This document shows positions 18,741-29,764 of a DNA stretch of 64,000 nt, piece after piece. The stretch is from Skeletonema tropicum (Eukaryota > Bacillariophyta > Thalassiosirophyceae > Thalassiosirales > Thalassiosiraceae). The notes under the pieces were generated by a model. It saw nothing but the letters and a program-made list of their open reading frames with translations. It ran no database searches and was not told the origin of the DNA. Each line of letters opens with the position of its first letter. The stretch's first letter is position 1. The stretch is taken from contig CM074146.1 in the NCBI GenBank assembly GCA_037178625.1, positions 620,001 through 684,000 of the forward strand, in the 5' to 3' direction. Both the position numbers and the translations under genes were made by a program.

Positions 18741-19447
18741 ATACTATATACAAAATGCAAATCGCTTGGCCGCGACTTTTTAGACACTCGGGCGCGCAAT
18801 CATTCGAAAATTCGAATTCATCAATGAACAGACGCGGTGTCTATTCTCGAATCGTCGACAATTTCGAAGATTGCGCGCCCGAGTTTCTGAAAACGAGTTT
18901 GCGGACAAGCGTTCTGCATTCTACTGGCGGGAACTAAATCGTACCGGAAATAAATCGTACCACGGAGAAATCTCCACACAAATCACTAACAAAACACAAA
19001 AAAGACGCATTCTACACCCTAATATCATGGTTCTGAGCCTCCATGTCAACGCCTATCCCAAATAATCGACCATAATATGATAGTATAGACAAGTAGCTTT
19101 CGATAGAACCACTGGTCGACGTTGTATGTAGTATACTCGCATAGCAGCAGCAGCGCAGGCATGCAGATATGCCGTAGACATGCGTCATTCTAGATCGAAA
19201 TAGCAGTTATTGGTCCCAAATTTGTCGATAGGTGCTCTATCTCGACGAACTATAGTCTCTTCTGCATCATATAATGTATATATACTGTTTGGGATTCTAT
19301 GTTTAGGCTGCTATATGTATTTTCGTCGAGTATCATGGCAAAATTTATGACTCTTTTCATGTTGTTAGTGTTTTGTGCGTAAAATTTGATAAATCGTACC
19401 GCGGCGAGGTACGATTTAGTTCCCGCCAGTAGCATTTTGTAGTAAAA
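18741..19447. mobile_element. Hairpin-type MITE split by a second insertion
   Basis: A long imperfect inverted repeat: the left arm begins TACTATATACAAAATGC and includes ACTCGGGCGCGCAATC (~18784-18800). The right arm includes GATTGCGCGCCCGAGT (~18876-18891) and ends, after a 512-bp interruption, with CATTTTGTAGTA (~19444). Without the interruption the element would be about 200 bp and almost wholly self-complementary. Confidence 0.6.
18921..19432. mobile_element. 512-bp element with 25-bp terminal inverted repeats and CATT duplication
   Basis: CTACTGGCGGGAACTAAATC at the left (18921) is matched by its complement at the right end (19432). CATT stands directly outside both ends (18917-18920, 19433-19436), a probable 4-bp target duplication. 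Removing element plus one CATT restores the right arm of the surrounding hairpin MITE, an independent support for these ends. No coding sequence is seen. Confidence 0.75.
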
Positions 19448-20173
19448 GAGTGTACCGAAAAAAAGAGACGTCTCTTTATTATTTTTAAGAGACGTCTCTT
19501 TATTTTTAAAGAGAGGTCTCTTTTTACTTAGGGTACTTGACTATGCACGTGTCCTCTCCATATACACTAGTATCTCCCACCCTTACATAGGATCTTCAGA
19601 CATCATCATCTCTATTTCTCCTCCTCCTAAGCATATTTGGAGGCCGGAATTGACCACCCTCCACCTCAACTTTATCAAGACGCTCCATGAGACTTCCGAA
19701 GTCTTGCTTGCAACATGCTACGATGGTGACTCTATATCCGTCAATGATGTATGAATATGTTGTGCAGTAATTGTAACCACTCCTCCAATCACTCTTGGTA
19801 TCAAGATGCATAGCAAGTCGATCATTATCTGTCACTCGTCTTGCTATGAATCCGACATACTCCCAGTTCAGTGTGATATTATTCCCCAGATAATCTTTGT
19901 CGAAAAGCACCGGAAGAAGCTGTCATCCTTGGTGGCAACCACCGGCAGCACAAATAATATTTATATCAAGTTCTTGATCCGCTTGCATTTTATGTGTGGG
20001 CATATGTGTGAGAAAGGGGGGAGTATTTCAGGGGAAGCCCCCTACAAAGAAAAATGGCGCCAACAGAAACGTCTCTTTAAAATTTTTTAAGAGACATTTC
20101 TTCTCAGAAACGTCTCTTAAAAAATTTCGTCTCTTAAAAATAACAAAGAGACGTCTCTTTTTTCTGTACACCC
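19448..20173. mobile_element. 726-bp sister of the 9-bp-TSD transposon, nested in it
   Basis: The ends GAGTGTACCG... and ...TGTACACCC and the AGAGACGTCTCT palindromes match the outer element (16644-20211). Internal stretches such as TTTTATGTGTGGGCAT and ATGGCGCCAACAGAAACG also match it (17113 and 17184 versus 19988 and 20053). It abuts the right terminal repeat of the outer element. Its own target duplication is not clean. A 104-codon minus-strand frame (19596-19910) has no recognised homologue. Confidence 0.65.
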
Positions 20174-20220
20174 AAAATAAAATAGAGACGTCTCTATTTT
20201 TCTGTACACCCTATTTAGTG

Positions 20221-20700
20221 CTACAACAGACACAGCTGCAGCTAAAGGGTTGGGAAAGTAGATAGAAACAAATACAGTGTGAACATATCCTAAATGAAAT
20301 TCAAATTAGACATTAGACTCATGATCATGTGAAACCACACCCACACACAGGATGAAACTAAATAAGTAATACACAAGCACAAGACTTCAAAAACAAAAAT
20401 AATTTACCTATGATTAACAAAAACAAAAACCTTTTACATAATCTGTACATACATTGGAATCACTTTGAACCCTATCGGAGATATCGAGTGATGAGAACAT
20501 TGGATGCATTTTCAGGAGAGGTTGCACTTTACGATCCCTTACAAGAACGACATTTCACAACCGACTTGCCTGCCTTGCCCTTGCCCTTGCCCTTGCTAGA
20601 TTGGAGCCCGACGGCTGAACTCATGATGAAGGAGACACAATGGACGATGGCGGAAAACTTGGCGCAGAAGACAGAACCCTCGTATTTCCCTTGCCTTATT
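20221..20700. other. Unit 2 spacer before the large gene
   Basis: Conserved with 5950-6422 and 29292-29764. No independent gene. On the minus strand the part nearest 20700 reads in one frame as a short basic Cys-containing tail. In the frame that follows the large gene's final codons there is a stop first, as in the other units. Confidence 0.35.
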
Positions 20701-20702
20701 TA

Positions 20703-23249
20703 GTAGACGGCTGGAGAGAGATTGAAGGCAATTGACTTGGCTCAGACGAAGGCGCACTAGATACCGATGGATTCAACGAAGAAGTCGAAGATGGTTGTGC
20801 ACTTGCTCTGATGAAGGAGCACTAGACACCGATGGATTCAACGACGAAGTCGAAGATGGTTGTCCACTTGGTTCAGATGAAGGCGCACTAGACACAGATA
20901 AATTCAACGAGGAAGTCGAAGATGGTTGTCCACTTGGCTCTGATGAAGGCGCACTAGATACCAACGGATTCAACGACGGAGTCGAAGATATGGTTGTGCA
21001 CTTGGCTCTGATGAAGGCGCACTAGACATCGATGGATTCAACGAGGGAGTCGAAACACTTCCACAATAGCAGCAATTCTCTGTTGCTGGTCCCATATCTC
21101 CTGCAAAGGCGTCAGCTAAAGAACACAAGTCATAGACTTTATACACTCCACACCCAGAACCATACCCATCCTTCCAGTTTGGCTTGTCGAAACATGACTT
21201 TGTCGAAGATGGTTGTGCAAATGGTTCAGATGAAGGAGCACTAGACACCGATGGATTCATCGACGGAGTCGAAGATGGTCGTCCACTTGGCTCTGATGAA
21301 GGCGCACTAGATACTGATGGATTCAAAGAGGAAGCTGAAGATGGTTGTGCACTTGGTTCAGACGAAGGCGCACTAGACACAGATGGATTCAACGAGGGAG
21401 TCGAAACACTTCCACAATAGCAGCAATTCTCTGTTGCTGGCCCCATATCTCCTGCAAAGGCGTCAGCTAAAGAACACAAGTCATAGACTTTATACACTTC
21501 ACACCCAGAACCATACCCATCCTTCCAGTTGGGCTTGTCGAAACATGACTTTTTCGAAGATGGTTGTGCACTTGGTTCAGATGAAGGCGCACTAGACACC
21601 GATGGATTCAATGAAGGAGATGAAGATGGTCGTCCACTTGGCTCTGATGAAGGCGCACTGGACATAGATGGATTCAACGAGGGAGTCAAAGATGGTTGTG
21701 CACTTGGTTCAGACGAAGGCGCACTAGACATCGATGGATTCAACGAGGGAGTCGAAACACTTCCACAATAGCAGCAATTCTCTGTTGCTGGCCCCATATC
21801 TCCTGCATAGGCGTCAGCTGAAGAACACAAGTCATAGACTTTATACACTTCACACCCAGAACCATACCCATCCTTCCAGTTAAGCTTGTCGAAACATGAC
21901 TTTGTTGGGGAGCTCGAAGGGGAGCTCGAAGGATTGGGAGAGTTGATGGGAGAGAGTGAAACACCTGCACCTTTACAATAGCAGCAATTCTCTGTTGCTG
22001 GGCCCATATCTCCTGCATATTGGTCGGTATCAAGACATCCAGATCCTCGCGCTATATATTTTTCATACCAATCACACCCATCACCATAACTATCCTTCCA
22101 GTTGGGCGTATCCAAACAGAACTCTGGAGGATTAGATGAAATTGATGAAATCGATGGAGAGCTTGATGGAGAACTTGTCGGAGAGGTTGAAGGAGTATCT
22201 GAGGACTTTGTTGGGGAGATTGTGATTGTCGGAGAGTTGATGGGAGAGAGTGGGAGTGAAACACCTGCACCTCCACAAGAGCAACAATTTTCTGTTGCTG
22301 GGCCCATATCTCCTGCCATTGCGTCACCAAGGGAACATAATTCAAATTTTTCATACACTTCACATTTCCAACCATTTTTATCCTTCCAGTTGGGCGTATC
22401 CGAACAGAACTCTGGAGTGGGAGGAAGAGAAAAACCTTTACCTCTACAAATGCAGCAATTCTCTGTTGCTGGGCCCATGTCTCCTGCCATCAAGGCAGCG
22501 TGAGTACACACATCAAATACATCATATTCTACATAGATATCACACCCAAAACCAGACGAATCTTTCCAGTTGGGCGTGTCCAAACATGTCGTCACTGACC
22601 TCAATTCGTCGAATTTCATACGACGCTGATTGCTAGTTGTAGATGCAGCAGGTGCGAAGATGGGAGGCGGCGCAACAATCGACGCTGGCAATGGACTCAT
22701 AATAAATTCGGCTTCAGGCGATGCTGCATTATCATCATCCGAGAGATGTTCCCTTTGCCTTTCACGAAGGTATCTTGATGCAAGCGGCGGGAATGCTGGA
22801 GGAGCTAACCTCTGCTCCTCCGACCCACCAATTTGATGAATGAACGAGAGCGAGAAAATCAACGCGACGATGGAGCGAAATGCGATCAACTTTAGTGAAA
22901 TAAAGCCGCCAGCACTTTCCTGTTTGCGAGGTTTCTTCTTCTTGCTCTTCGCCGCCAATTTTTCCTCCTTCGTCTTCGTTGCGGCGACCATATCTTTCAA
23001 CTGCTGATCAGACGCCGCATCATCAGATGATTCAACTGCATGATGCCCGGCTGTCGCTGCCGCTGCTCTCTCGTCGTCGTCGAGGAAGCGAGATAGCAGT
23101 TCTTTCATAAGATCCTCCTTCAACTTCAAAGCTTCGGCCAACTGGTTATTATTTTCGAGCGTCATGACTTCCTGCAAAATTTCTTCGATGATTTGGATAC
23201 GACGCCACTCTTTGACGGCGGCGGGGGAAGGGAGCGTAGTGATGTCCAT
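20703..23249 (-). pseudogene. Type II membrane protein with six-Cys modules, short frameshifted copy (unit 2)
   Basis: From ATG 23249 the first 759 codons are open to 20970. The N-terminal cytoplasmic region, Lys cluster and membrane segment are almost identical to unit 1. Six complete six-Cys modules follow, separated by fewer Ser/Pro repeats. Near 20988-20992 two extra bases (GAAGATATGG against the usual GAAGATGG) shift the frame, which then closes at 20970. The repeat resumes in another frame (20773-20973) and is shifted again by loss of one G near 20805. The shared last codons of the family are found near 20703. The truncated 759-residue protein keeps the membrane anchor and all Cys modules, so it may still function; calling it a pseudogene is a judgement. 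Confidence 0.7.
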
Positions 23250-23750
23250 GATAATAATTCGAGCGATTGAGGTAATAAGTAGCCGATGATGTATTTGATG
23301 TTGTTAATATGTTCTGAATGCAGCATAGCCATGCAGCTTTTATACATAGCCAATTCGCAATTTGAAATGGGAGTTCTCAATCTCAATCTCGTGAAGACAG
23401 CGTAGCCGTAGCCATGCAGCATAGCCAATTCGCAATTTGAATGGGAGTTCTCAACAGGGCAGTTCGCAGTTCTCAATCTCGTGAAGACAGCTGTACTTAC
23501 CATGTACAAAGTAAGTACTGATGTATTTGATTGAAATGAAATGGTTTTGGAATGATGAAATGGTCTTGGAATTAGGTTATACGGTACTCGATTCTGTCTT
23601 TTGCGGTATTTGTAGTCATAAGTAAGCAGTACATACATAGTCTTCTTCGAGCTAAGTACGACATTCTGGCGCAGAATACGGCAGCGCACGGCGGACATAA
23701 GTAGGTGAAACTTCTTCCTCAAGCACAACTAACCTAAAGCCCCACACGTC

Positions 23751-23964
23751 TAGGCGTATCGGGATAGTGGGCGCTTTTCATACCCTCTTGTGGGCGGTGC
23801 CCACGTGGGGCCCACAACTGCAAAAAATCAGGTGAAAATGTGCTAAAATGCGGGCAAAACACCCAAATATCGACACAAAATCACCCAAAATCTCCCGTCA
23901 AGCCTCCTGTCAAACCAGTCCCTCGTGTGGGCACGCCCCCCCGCCTACTATCCCGATACGCCTA
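23751..23964. mobile_element. 214-bp hAT-like MITE, unit 3 copy
   Basis: Identical in position, length and CACACGTC flanks (23743-23750, 23965-23972) to the one at 12249-12462. It came along with the duplication and was not a second insertion. Confidence 0.85.
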
Positions 23965-23999
23965 CACACGTCACGGCCACAGCAGAAGAATCCGCCACA

Positions 24000-24868
24000 C
24001 AAACATCAAACATCTCAACCAAATAATCGCCGTCGTCGATTCATTTCTGTCGGCTCATCGAGATCTGCAGCGACCACCCAACTGGCTATTTCATCTCGAG
24101 TTTCGTTTCTAAAGAGTTCGACATTTTTTGATCCCAAGATTTATTATCCAAGCCATCAAGAAGTGGCGGCGGCGCAGAGGAGGAGAATGGCGACACCGAT
24201 AATAATAATCATCATGACGATGTCACTGTAGAAATCAACGACATGAAGCACTGGGAAATCCAACTGCAAGATCCACCCATTACAACTAACCAAAAACAAG
24301 ATGACAGCGCTCCAAAAAAGAAGACGCTACGTCAAAAACTCCATCAAAGCAAACTCGGCACAGCACTCAAACTCAACAAACCTCAATCACACTTGATCAT
24401 TCAAAACTTTGAAGGTCTATTCGACTACTCAAGCATACAAAGCGGTGACTCTCTACTCTCCATCAACAAACATACCATCGATCCAACTATCACCAATGCT
24501 ACACAAGCACGGCGCTTCATGGACCATGCATCCAAAACGAAGGTATACTCAACATCATCACTGAAAATCCACATGGCGACGATATCATACTCCACATTAC
24601 AGTCATCAAACCACGTCGTGATATGGATTACACCGAATTGGGCCTAATGGTCTGGAATTGGCCATATTTGTGTGTACATCAAATTAAGGAGGGGAGTATC
24701 TTTGAGTACACGCCGATACGGGAGATGGATCAGATTGCTGCGATTAATGATATTGATTGTAGTAAGATGAGAGAGGGGGCGTTTGCGCAGTGTGTGGCGG
24801 AGTTGCCGGTGGAGTTGACGATTAGTTTGGTGAGGAGGAAGCATCGATATAGTGGATCGTTCAAGTAG
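24000..24868 (+). pseudogene. Two-PDZ-domain-like gene, frameshifted copy (unit 3)
   Basis: Shares both frameshifts with unit 2: the N-terminal frame closes at 24231, the first PDZ-like domain (from ATG 24243) shifts at the GGACCATGC motif near 24524 and closes at 24647, and the second PDZ-like domain occupies 24623-24868. It also lacks a short stretch near 24088 (the ACCGATGTCGGC motif) present in the other two units. Same assignment as the copy at 612. Confidence 0.7.
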
Positions 24869-25314
24869 TAGTGAAAGTGAGAGTGAGGATTATTTGTGTC
24901 TGTGATGGATTAGATTGGTGGTTGGTGATTGATTATGTGTGGCTACTCTCGGCTGATTCTCAACTGGAGGCAGAATAAGATTGTTAGAGGAATTTGAGCT
25001 TGTCGAGCTTGTCTAGATCGTAGAATGTGTTGTTTGTTGAATCCTTCAGGAGTAAATCGATCAAAATGATATTGCATTACATCGTCATCATCGCTCTGCA
25101 AACTGCTGGTTCCAGTGAGCTTTCGGCGTTGACGGGAGCACTAGGTTGCACATCGGCATCGTTCACACAGTAGACTTTCCAGAGTCGAATACTCCTGAAA
25201 ACTGCAACTGCCAATTATGTAATCTCTAATTTCACATATATCATTTATCCTAGTAAAGCTCTGCTGTATTACAACTCTGCCTCTTCGTCGTTCTAATATT
25301 CAACAACTTCTTAA

Positions 25315-25830
25315 GAATCGGATGTATCTGCATCAGCATCTGCATCTTCATCTTCACCCACCTCTACGTGCGAATCCTCTAATTCATTCTGCATCACAGG
25401 GTATTCTAATCTCCTCCTCCCGATGACTTGTTCCCTCATCTCAAACCAGTCTCATCTCTCGGTAGTTGATTAAAGTCTTCCGCTTCATCAAGTGAACCAT
25501 CCCTTGCTGAATCCCTCTCCAAACTATCATCTTCCTATTGGGTTGTTTGCGTAGTCACGCTTTCACTGGGGGGCTGTGACTTCGAGGGATTGATTGCACC
25601 AGAGAATCTTGTATTTGTTGTACTATCCCACTGAGCATTGCAATATCGTCGTTTCGCCTTGCCACCTGATCCCTCTGAAGCATGAGCTCCTTCTGCTGAG
25701 ATACAAGATCCTTCTGTTGAGACGCAATCTGCGTCTGTTGATGTTGATTATCGATCTCCTCCTGCTGAGAATCAATCTGCACCCTCTGACGTTGGCAGCT
25801 TCACAACAGCATAGATTTCGTCGGATCATA
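25315..25830 (-). pseudogene. Coiled-coil protein gene, unit 3 copy
   Basis: Practically the unit 1 version: 25555-25782 keeps the Gln/Glu/Lys coiled-coil segment and PRSHSPP, then the same missing base closes the frame. The acidic tail (25315-25554) is out of frame and contains stops. Confidence 0.5.
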
Positions 25831-27737
25831 AATACGCGAGGATGCCCGATAAACTTGCAACAACTTGTTCTTCTTGTTCTTGAAATGCTCTCATACGACT
25901 AGCTCCTATTTACGTTGAAATGCTAGCAAAAAAGTGCCTTTTCCCAAGGAGCGAGCAGAGCTCTCTAGAGTGACGACGGCATTTTTCTCACAGGCTGTGC
26001 GTGGGCTTCGCCTGAGTTGGGGGCGAGAAAGAGGAGAGAAAAAGAGGAGGAAAGTTCGTGGTCGTAGCTCATCTGCAACAATTCTATCACAGAATGCAAT
26101 GAATCGTCACCATTCTTCTCGAATAGGTGACTGAAGTATCATCTAATTCAACTAGAGTTTACGACTAGATTTAATATCCAAAGCAGAGTCGATACGAGAG
26201 GTAGGAAAAAAATCATAGGCTGCGCACCTTCCTATCCGAGAGGAGTATGCGTAGTATTTCGCATCCAATAGGGACTCAGACTCAAGGTATTTTGAAGTAA
26301 GGCTTGAACTTTGTTACATTTCTATCAGCATCGCCTGCAATTGGCTTGTATCATCCTCTAATCTTGTTGCGAATGAAGACTCTGTTTGCTGTTGAATCTT
26401 CAATGAGTTGGACACTGCTGCCCGGCAAGAGTTGAATAGTATGTGTATGTGTGTATTGTTGCTGTTGCTTTCGTCGCTCAAATATTATGCATCGGTACAT
26501 AGTACACTCTTGAACCTTCCCCGTCGCCACCAAGACTCCAAATAGCATAAATATACTATTCTCATATATTGTTGGTGTTGGTGTTCATAGAAGATGCTGC
26601 TTATTTTGCGTGTGAATGCATTTTGCTATGACTATGAGATGTGCCCACTTCCGTACCATCCAACAAGTGTGTTGGATGCACAAGACACAACAGTCTCGAA
26701 GCATCCATTGATGAATACAATGTATATGCTTCATTGCTTCTGCCATTTATTCTCGGTGGTGAGAGACGGCAACGTCGTTAGTCGTGTATGTTCTCATTGA
26801 TGTCGAGGTCGAGTGACGATCAATATGTCGTTCATCACATGATGTGCGCTCCGTGCTCCTCACGCTTCCAGACGGCGAATCCATAACCACACCACTTCAG
26901 AGACAGATTCAGCATGCTGTTATGAATATACATGCGTTTTGACTTGCAGTGGACAGCAGTGCAGCGTCCGATAAAGCAAGTTGCCGATGTGCTATCATTG
27001 TCTTTGCGACCGTCACATGTGACAGCCTTTTACGATGTGCCGTGATCTGTCATATCACGCTCGTGGCGACAAATATTGCTGGAGACCATCGCCAATGATT
27101 TATGGCCGTCGTACGGGGTAAAATGGGGACCACAATAGGGCTAAAAACACCACTTTTGAGCACATTTATTAGTAGTACTTATGAAGGGTTCCAGCCGTGT
27201 TAGAGTTGCTAGCTGTGTTTTGTCGGACCCTTGTTGGACTGCATGATATATGTCACAAACACATGTCACATCACAAAAATACATACAAGAAGAAGTAACA
27301 AAAAGCGAAAGATGAAAAATCACCATGTCGACGGCAGTATGCTTTGATATCATGTTTATGAAAAATTATGATGATGTATCAAACATTACTTTCTAAGTAT
27401 GTCTCCAACTACTGTTTCTCACGTTCTTCTTCTTATCATGGTACTTATCACTGTGCCCCCTGACTGGTTGCTGAATTTGCAAGGAGTGTGTTCATTTGAC
27501 TCAATCTGTGACATTTGTATTTGTAGTCAAGCCTGTGGAGAAATAAAGCTGATCTATCAAATACTCACCGGCTAAATTTCAAATACTAGAAATAGTGGAC
27601 AAATAGATTGCATAGCTAAACTGTCAAAGCTATCTCTTTCATTCCAAATTTCACCCAAGCCTGCATGTTTGTCTAGCTTGCCATAAAACAATACCTTCGT
27701 ATCTTCAAACAACATTCTATCTCGAACTTACTGCAAG
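25831..27737. other. Unit 3 spacer, no gene seen
   Basis: Nearly identical to 2350-4251 of unit 1, with scattered single-base differences. No reading frame looks conserved at the protein level more than at the DNA level. Confidence 0.4.
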
Positions 27738-28142
27738 ATGGAAAGTTTGATAGATGCTGCAAGAATCAGCTTGAGCGAGATTGGTGACTCAATATGTGCC
27801 AGTCTCGTTCGTGTCATCTTCCTCATTGATGCCAAGCATTCAAGAAGAGATTACATCTCAAATATCAAGTTACATTCGACGAAATCTATATTCTTCCTCA
27901 GGTTTAGTTCCACCATGTTTCTCTCTTCAAAACAGAATATAGACAGTGTACGAAGGAGCGCCTTTTCTTGGAATTCTTTTGTTGCATCAAGAGTCAGTTC
28001 TTTGCCGGCGGTATGGCATATTGCTGACATTCCACCTCAACATGGCGTTATCAAGTGTGCAGCAGATAGTATCCTACTCGGCGGCAGCATGCTTTTTGTG
28101 ACGAAGAGAATACGTAAAGCACTCATTATTGTGTTGGTGTGA
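27738..28142 (+). CDS. Small hypothetical ORF, uninterrupted unit 3 version
   Basis: 134 codons from an ATG. Without the 144-bp insertion found in unit 1, the frame continues into a moderately hydrophobic, basic C-terminus. No signal peptide, domain or family was recognised, and no splice signals support it. It is listed only because it is the longest frame in this spacer and is open in its intact form. Confidence 0.2.
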   Translation: MESLIDAARISLSEIGDSICASLVRVIFLIDAKHSRRDYISNIKLHSTKSIFFLRFSSTMFLSSKQNIDSVRRSAFSWNSFVASRVSSLPAVWHIADIPPQHGVIKCAADSILLGGSMLFVTKRIRKALIIVLV

Positions 28143-29764
28143 TTCTGTCGATTTCCCTTGCACTGCTTTCGCACCTTCACCAATCTCTGCGCTGAATTTA
28201 TATTTCATCTGGATGAGACCATGAGTGCACTGTGCACTACCACCACCAGCGGCGTTTGTCGTCTATTGTGATGAATGAGACACGGAAGAATGATGCTGAA
28301 CTCCTGCTGCTGAATTCATTTGATGCTCCGCCCGCTGCATGCATCGGCATCGGCAGTCGGCAGCGAGATATGCCTCTTTTCGTTCCTCATGATCATGATG
28401 CTGGCTACCCACAACCTACCAAAAAGCATCGGCAAAGGTGCTACCCGACGTTGTTGCTGCCGTTGTCGTCTCGTGAACTAGTGTATTAATTGAAAGGATG
28501 TAGTGCTGCTCTTCATGCAGTGATTTGTGCGTGATTTAGAAGGCGACAACTGTCGGACCAAGATCCGACAAAACACGCATAGATCCTGATAGCGCACGAC
28601 ACTAACGAAAAAGCTAGCAGAAAAAATCCAAGCCTGTGATCCGTGTGAGTTTTGTCGGATCGATACCGGTCCGCGAGGAGAACTAAATAACCCCACTTGG
28701 GTCCGACAAAACGATGGTAATGTATGTACTATTCCTCCTTATTCTAACTTGCACTTGTCGTGACCTCATGTGACCTACTTACACCCCCCATGATCTTCTG
28801 ACTCTGACTTGCACCCCAGCCCACAGACGACTAGAGTATGAGATACACTTGAGCAAGCAAGTACAAATACAAACAAAGAAGCAGCATTCCACAGCAATAG
28901 AGAAGGAGCCGCGTAGTTCAGTTCCAGTTCCCCTTATCCTTATTAATTGTCACAATCTACTTGGCTACTATCGCTGCTCACAAATTGGAACCTCCCCAAC
29001 AAATATGTGTGTTTAGGCGAATAGAGATAATAATAGATAGATACCTCCAAAAGATTGGTCTCTCTCGAGTTGTTGTTGTTGTCGATGACTATCATGGCAT
29101 GTTGTTCCTGTGAAAAGAAAATATACCTCTCAGCAGTGAGTGTGTAGATTTGCAACCTTGTGGGTTGTTTATATTATCACAATGCAGATGCGGATATAGA
29201 ATCACCAGGCGCAGAGTTCACAAGACAATACTTTCACTTCTGGTAGCAGTGGGTCTCCGTGAAACAAAGATCTTATTTCTGATATTGCATATTTAGTGCT
29301 GCAACAGACACAGCTGCAGCTACAGGGTTGGGAAAGTAAAGTAGATAGAAACGAATACAGTGTGAACATATCCTAAATGAAATTCAAATTAGATATAAGA
29401 CTCATGATCATGTGAAACCACACACAGGATGAAACTAAATAAGTATTACACAAGACTTCAAACACAAAAATTTACCTATAAATGATTAACAAAAAACTTT
29501 TTACATAATCTGTACATACACTGAAATTGGAATCACTTTGAACCCTATGGGAGATATCGAGTGATGGGAACATTGGCATTGGATGCATTTTCAGGATAGG
29601 TTGCACTTATCGATCCCTTACCAGAACGACATTTCTCAAACAACTTGCCTGCCTTGCCCTTGCTAGATAGGAGCACGACGGCTGAATTCATGATGAAAGA
29701 GACACAATGGACACGATGGCGGAAAACTTGGCGCAGAAGACGGAACCTTCGTATTTCCCTTGCC
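28143..29764. other. Unit 3 spacer before the large gene
   Basis: Matches 4802-6422 of unit 1, including the GTCGGACC motif cluster (~28550-28710) and the single TATTTAGTG near 29291 that is the empty site of the unit 2 transposon. No gene seen. Confidence 0.4.

Larger units (their letters stand above)
16644..20211. mobile_element. DNA transposon with 9-bp target duplication, host of a nested insertion cluster
   Basis: The left end (16644-16681) and right end (20174-20211) are 38-bp inverted repeats with 36 matches, starting G(A/G)GTGTAC. The 9-bp TATTTAGTG is duplicated at 16635-16643 and 20212-20220. Units 1 and 3 each have one copy (empty sites near 5949 and 29291). Nine-bp duplications suggest a Mutator-like element. 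Near both ends stand several copies of the 12-bp palindrome AGAGACGTCTCT. The original element was probably only ~650 bp (16644-17260 plus 20174-20211); the remainder (17262-20173) consists of later insertions. No transposase of its own is apparent. Confidence 0.85.
12130..23640. repeat. Tandem segmental duplication, unit 2
   Basis: Second head-to-tail copy of the unit. It is the most altered: it lacks the 2.2-kb spacer segment of units 1 and 3, carries at least four insertions (12249-12462, 14512-14872, about 15239-15786, 16644-20211) and has a shortened, frameshifted large gene. Its 5' part shares an insertion and two frameshifts with unit 3. Confidence 0.85.
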
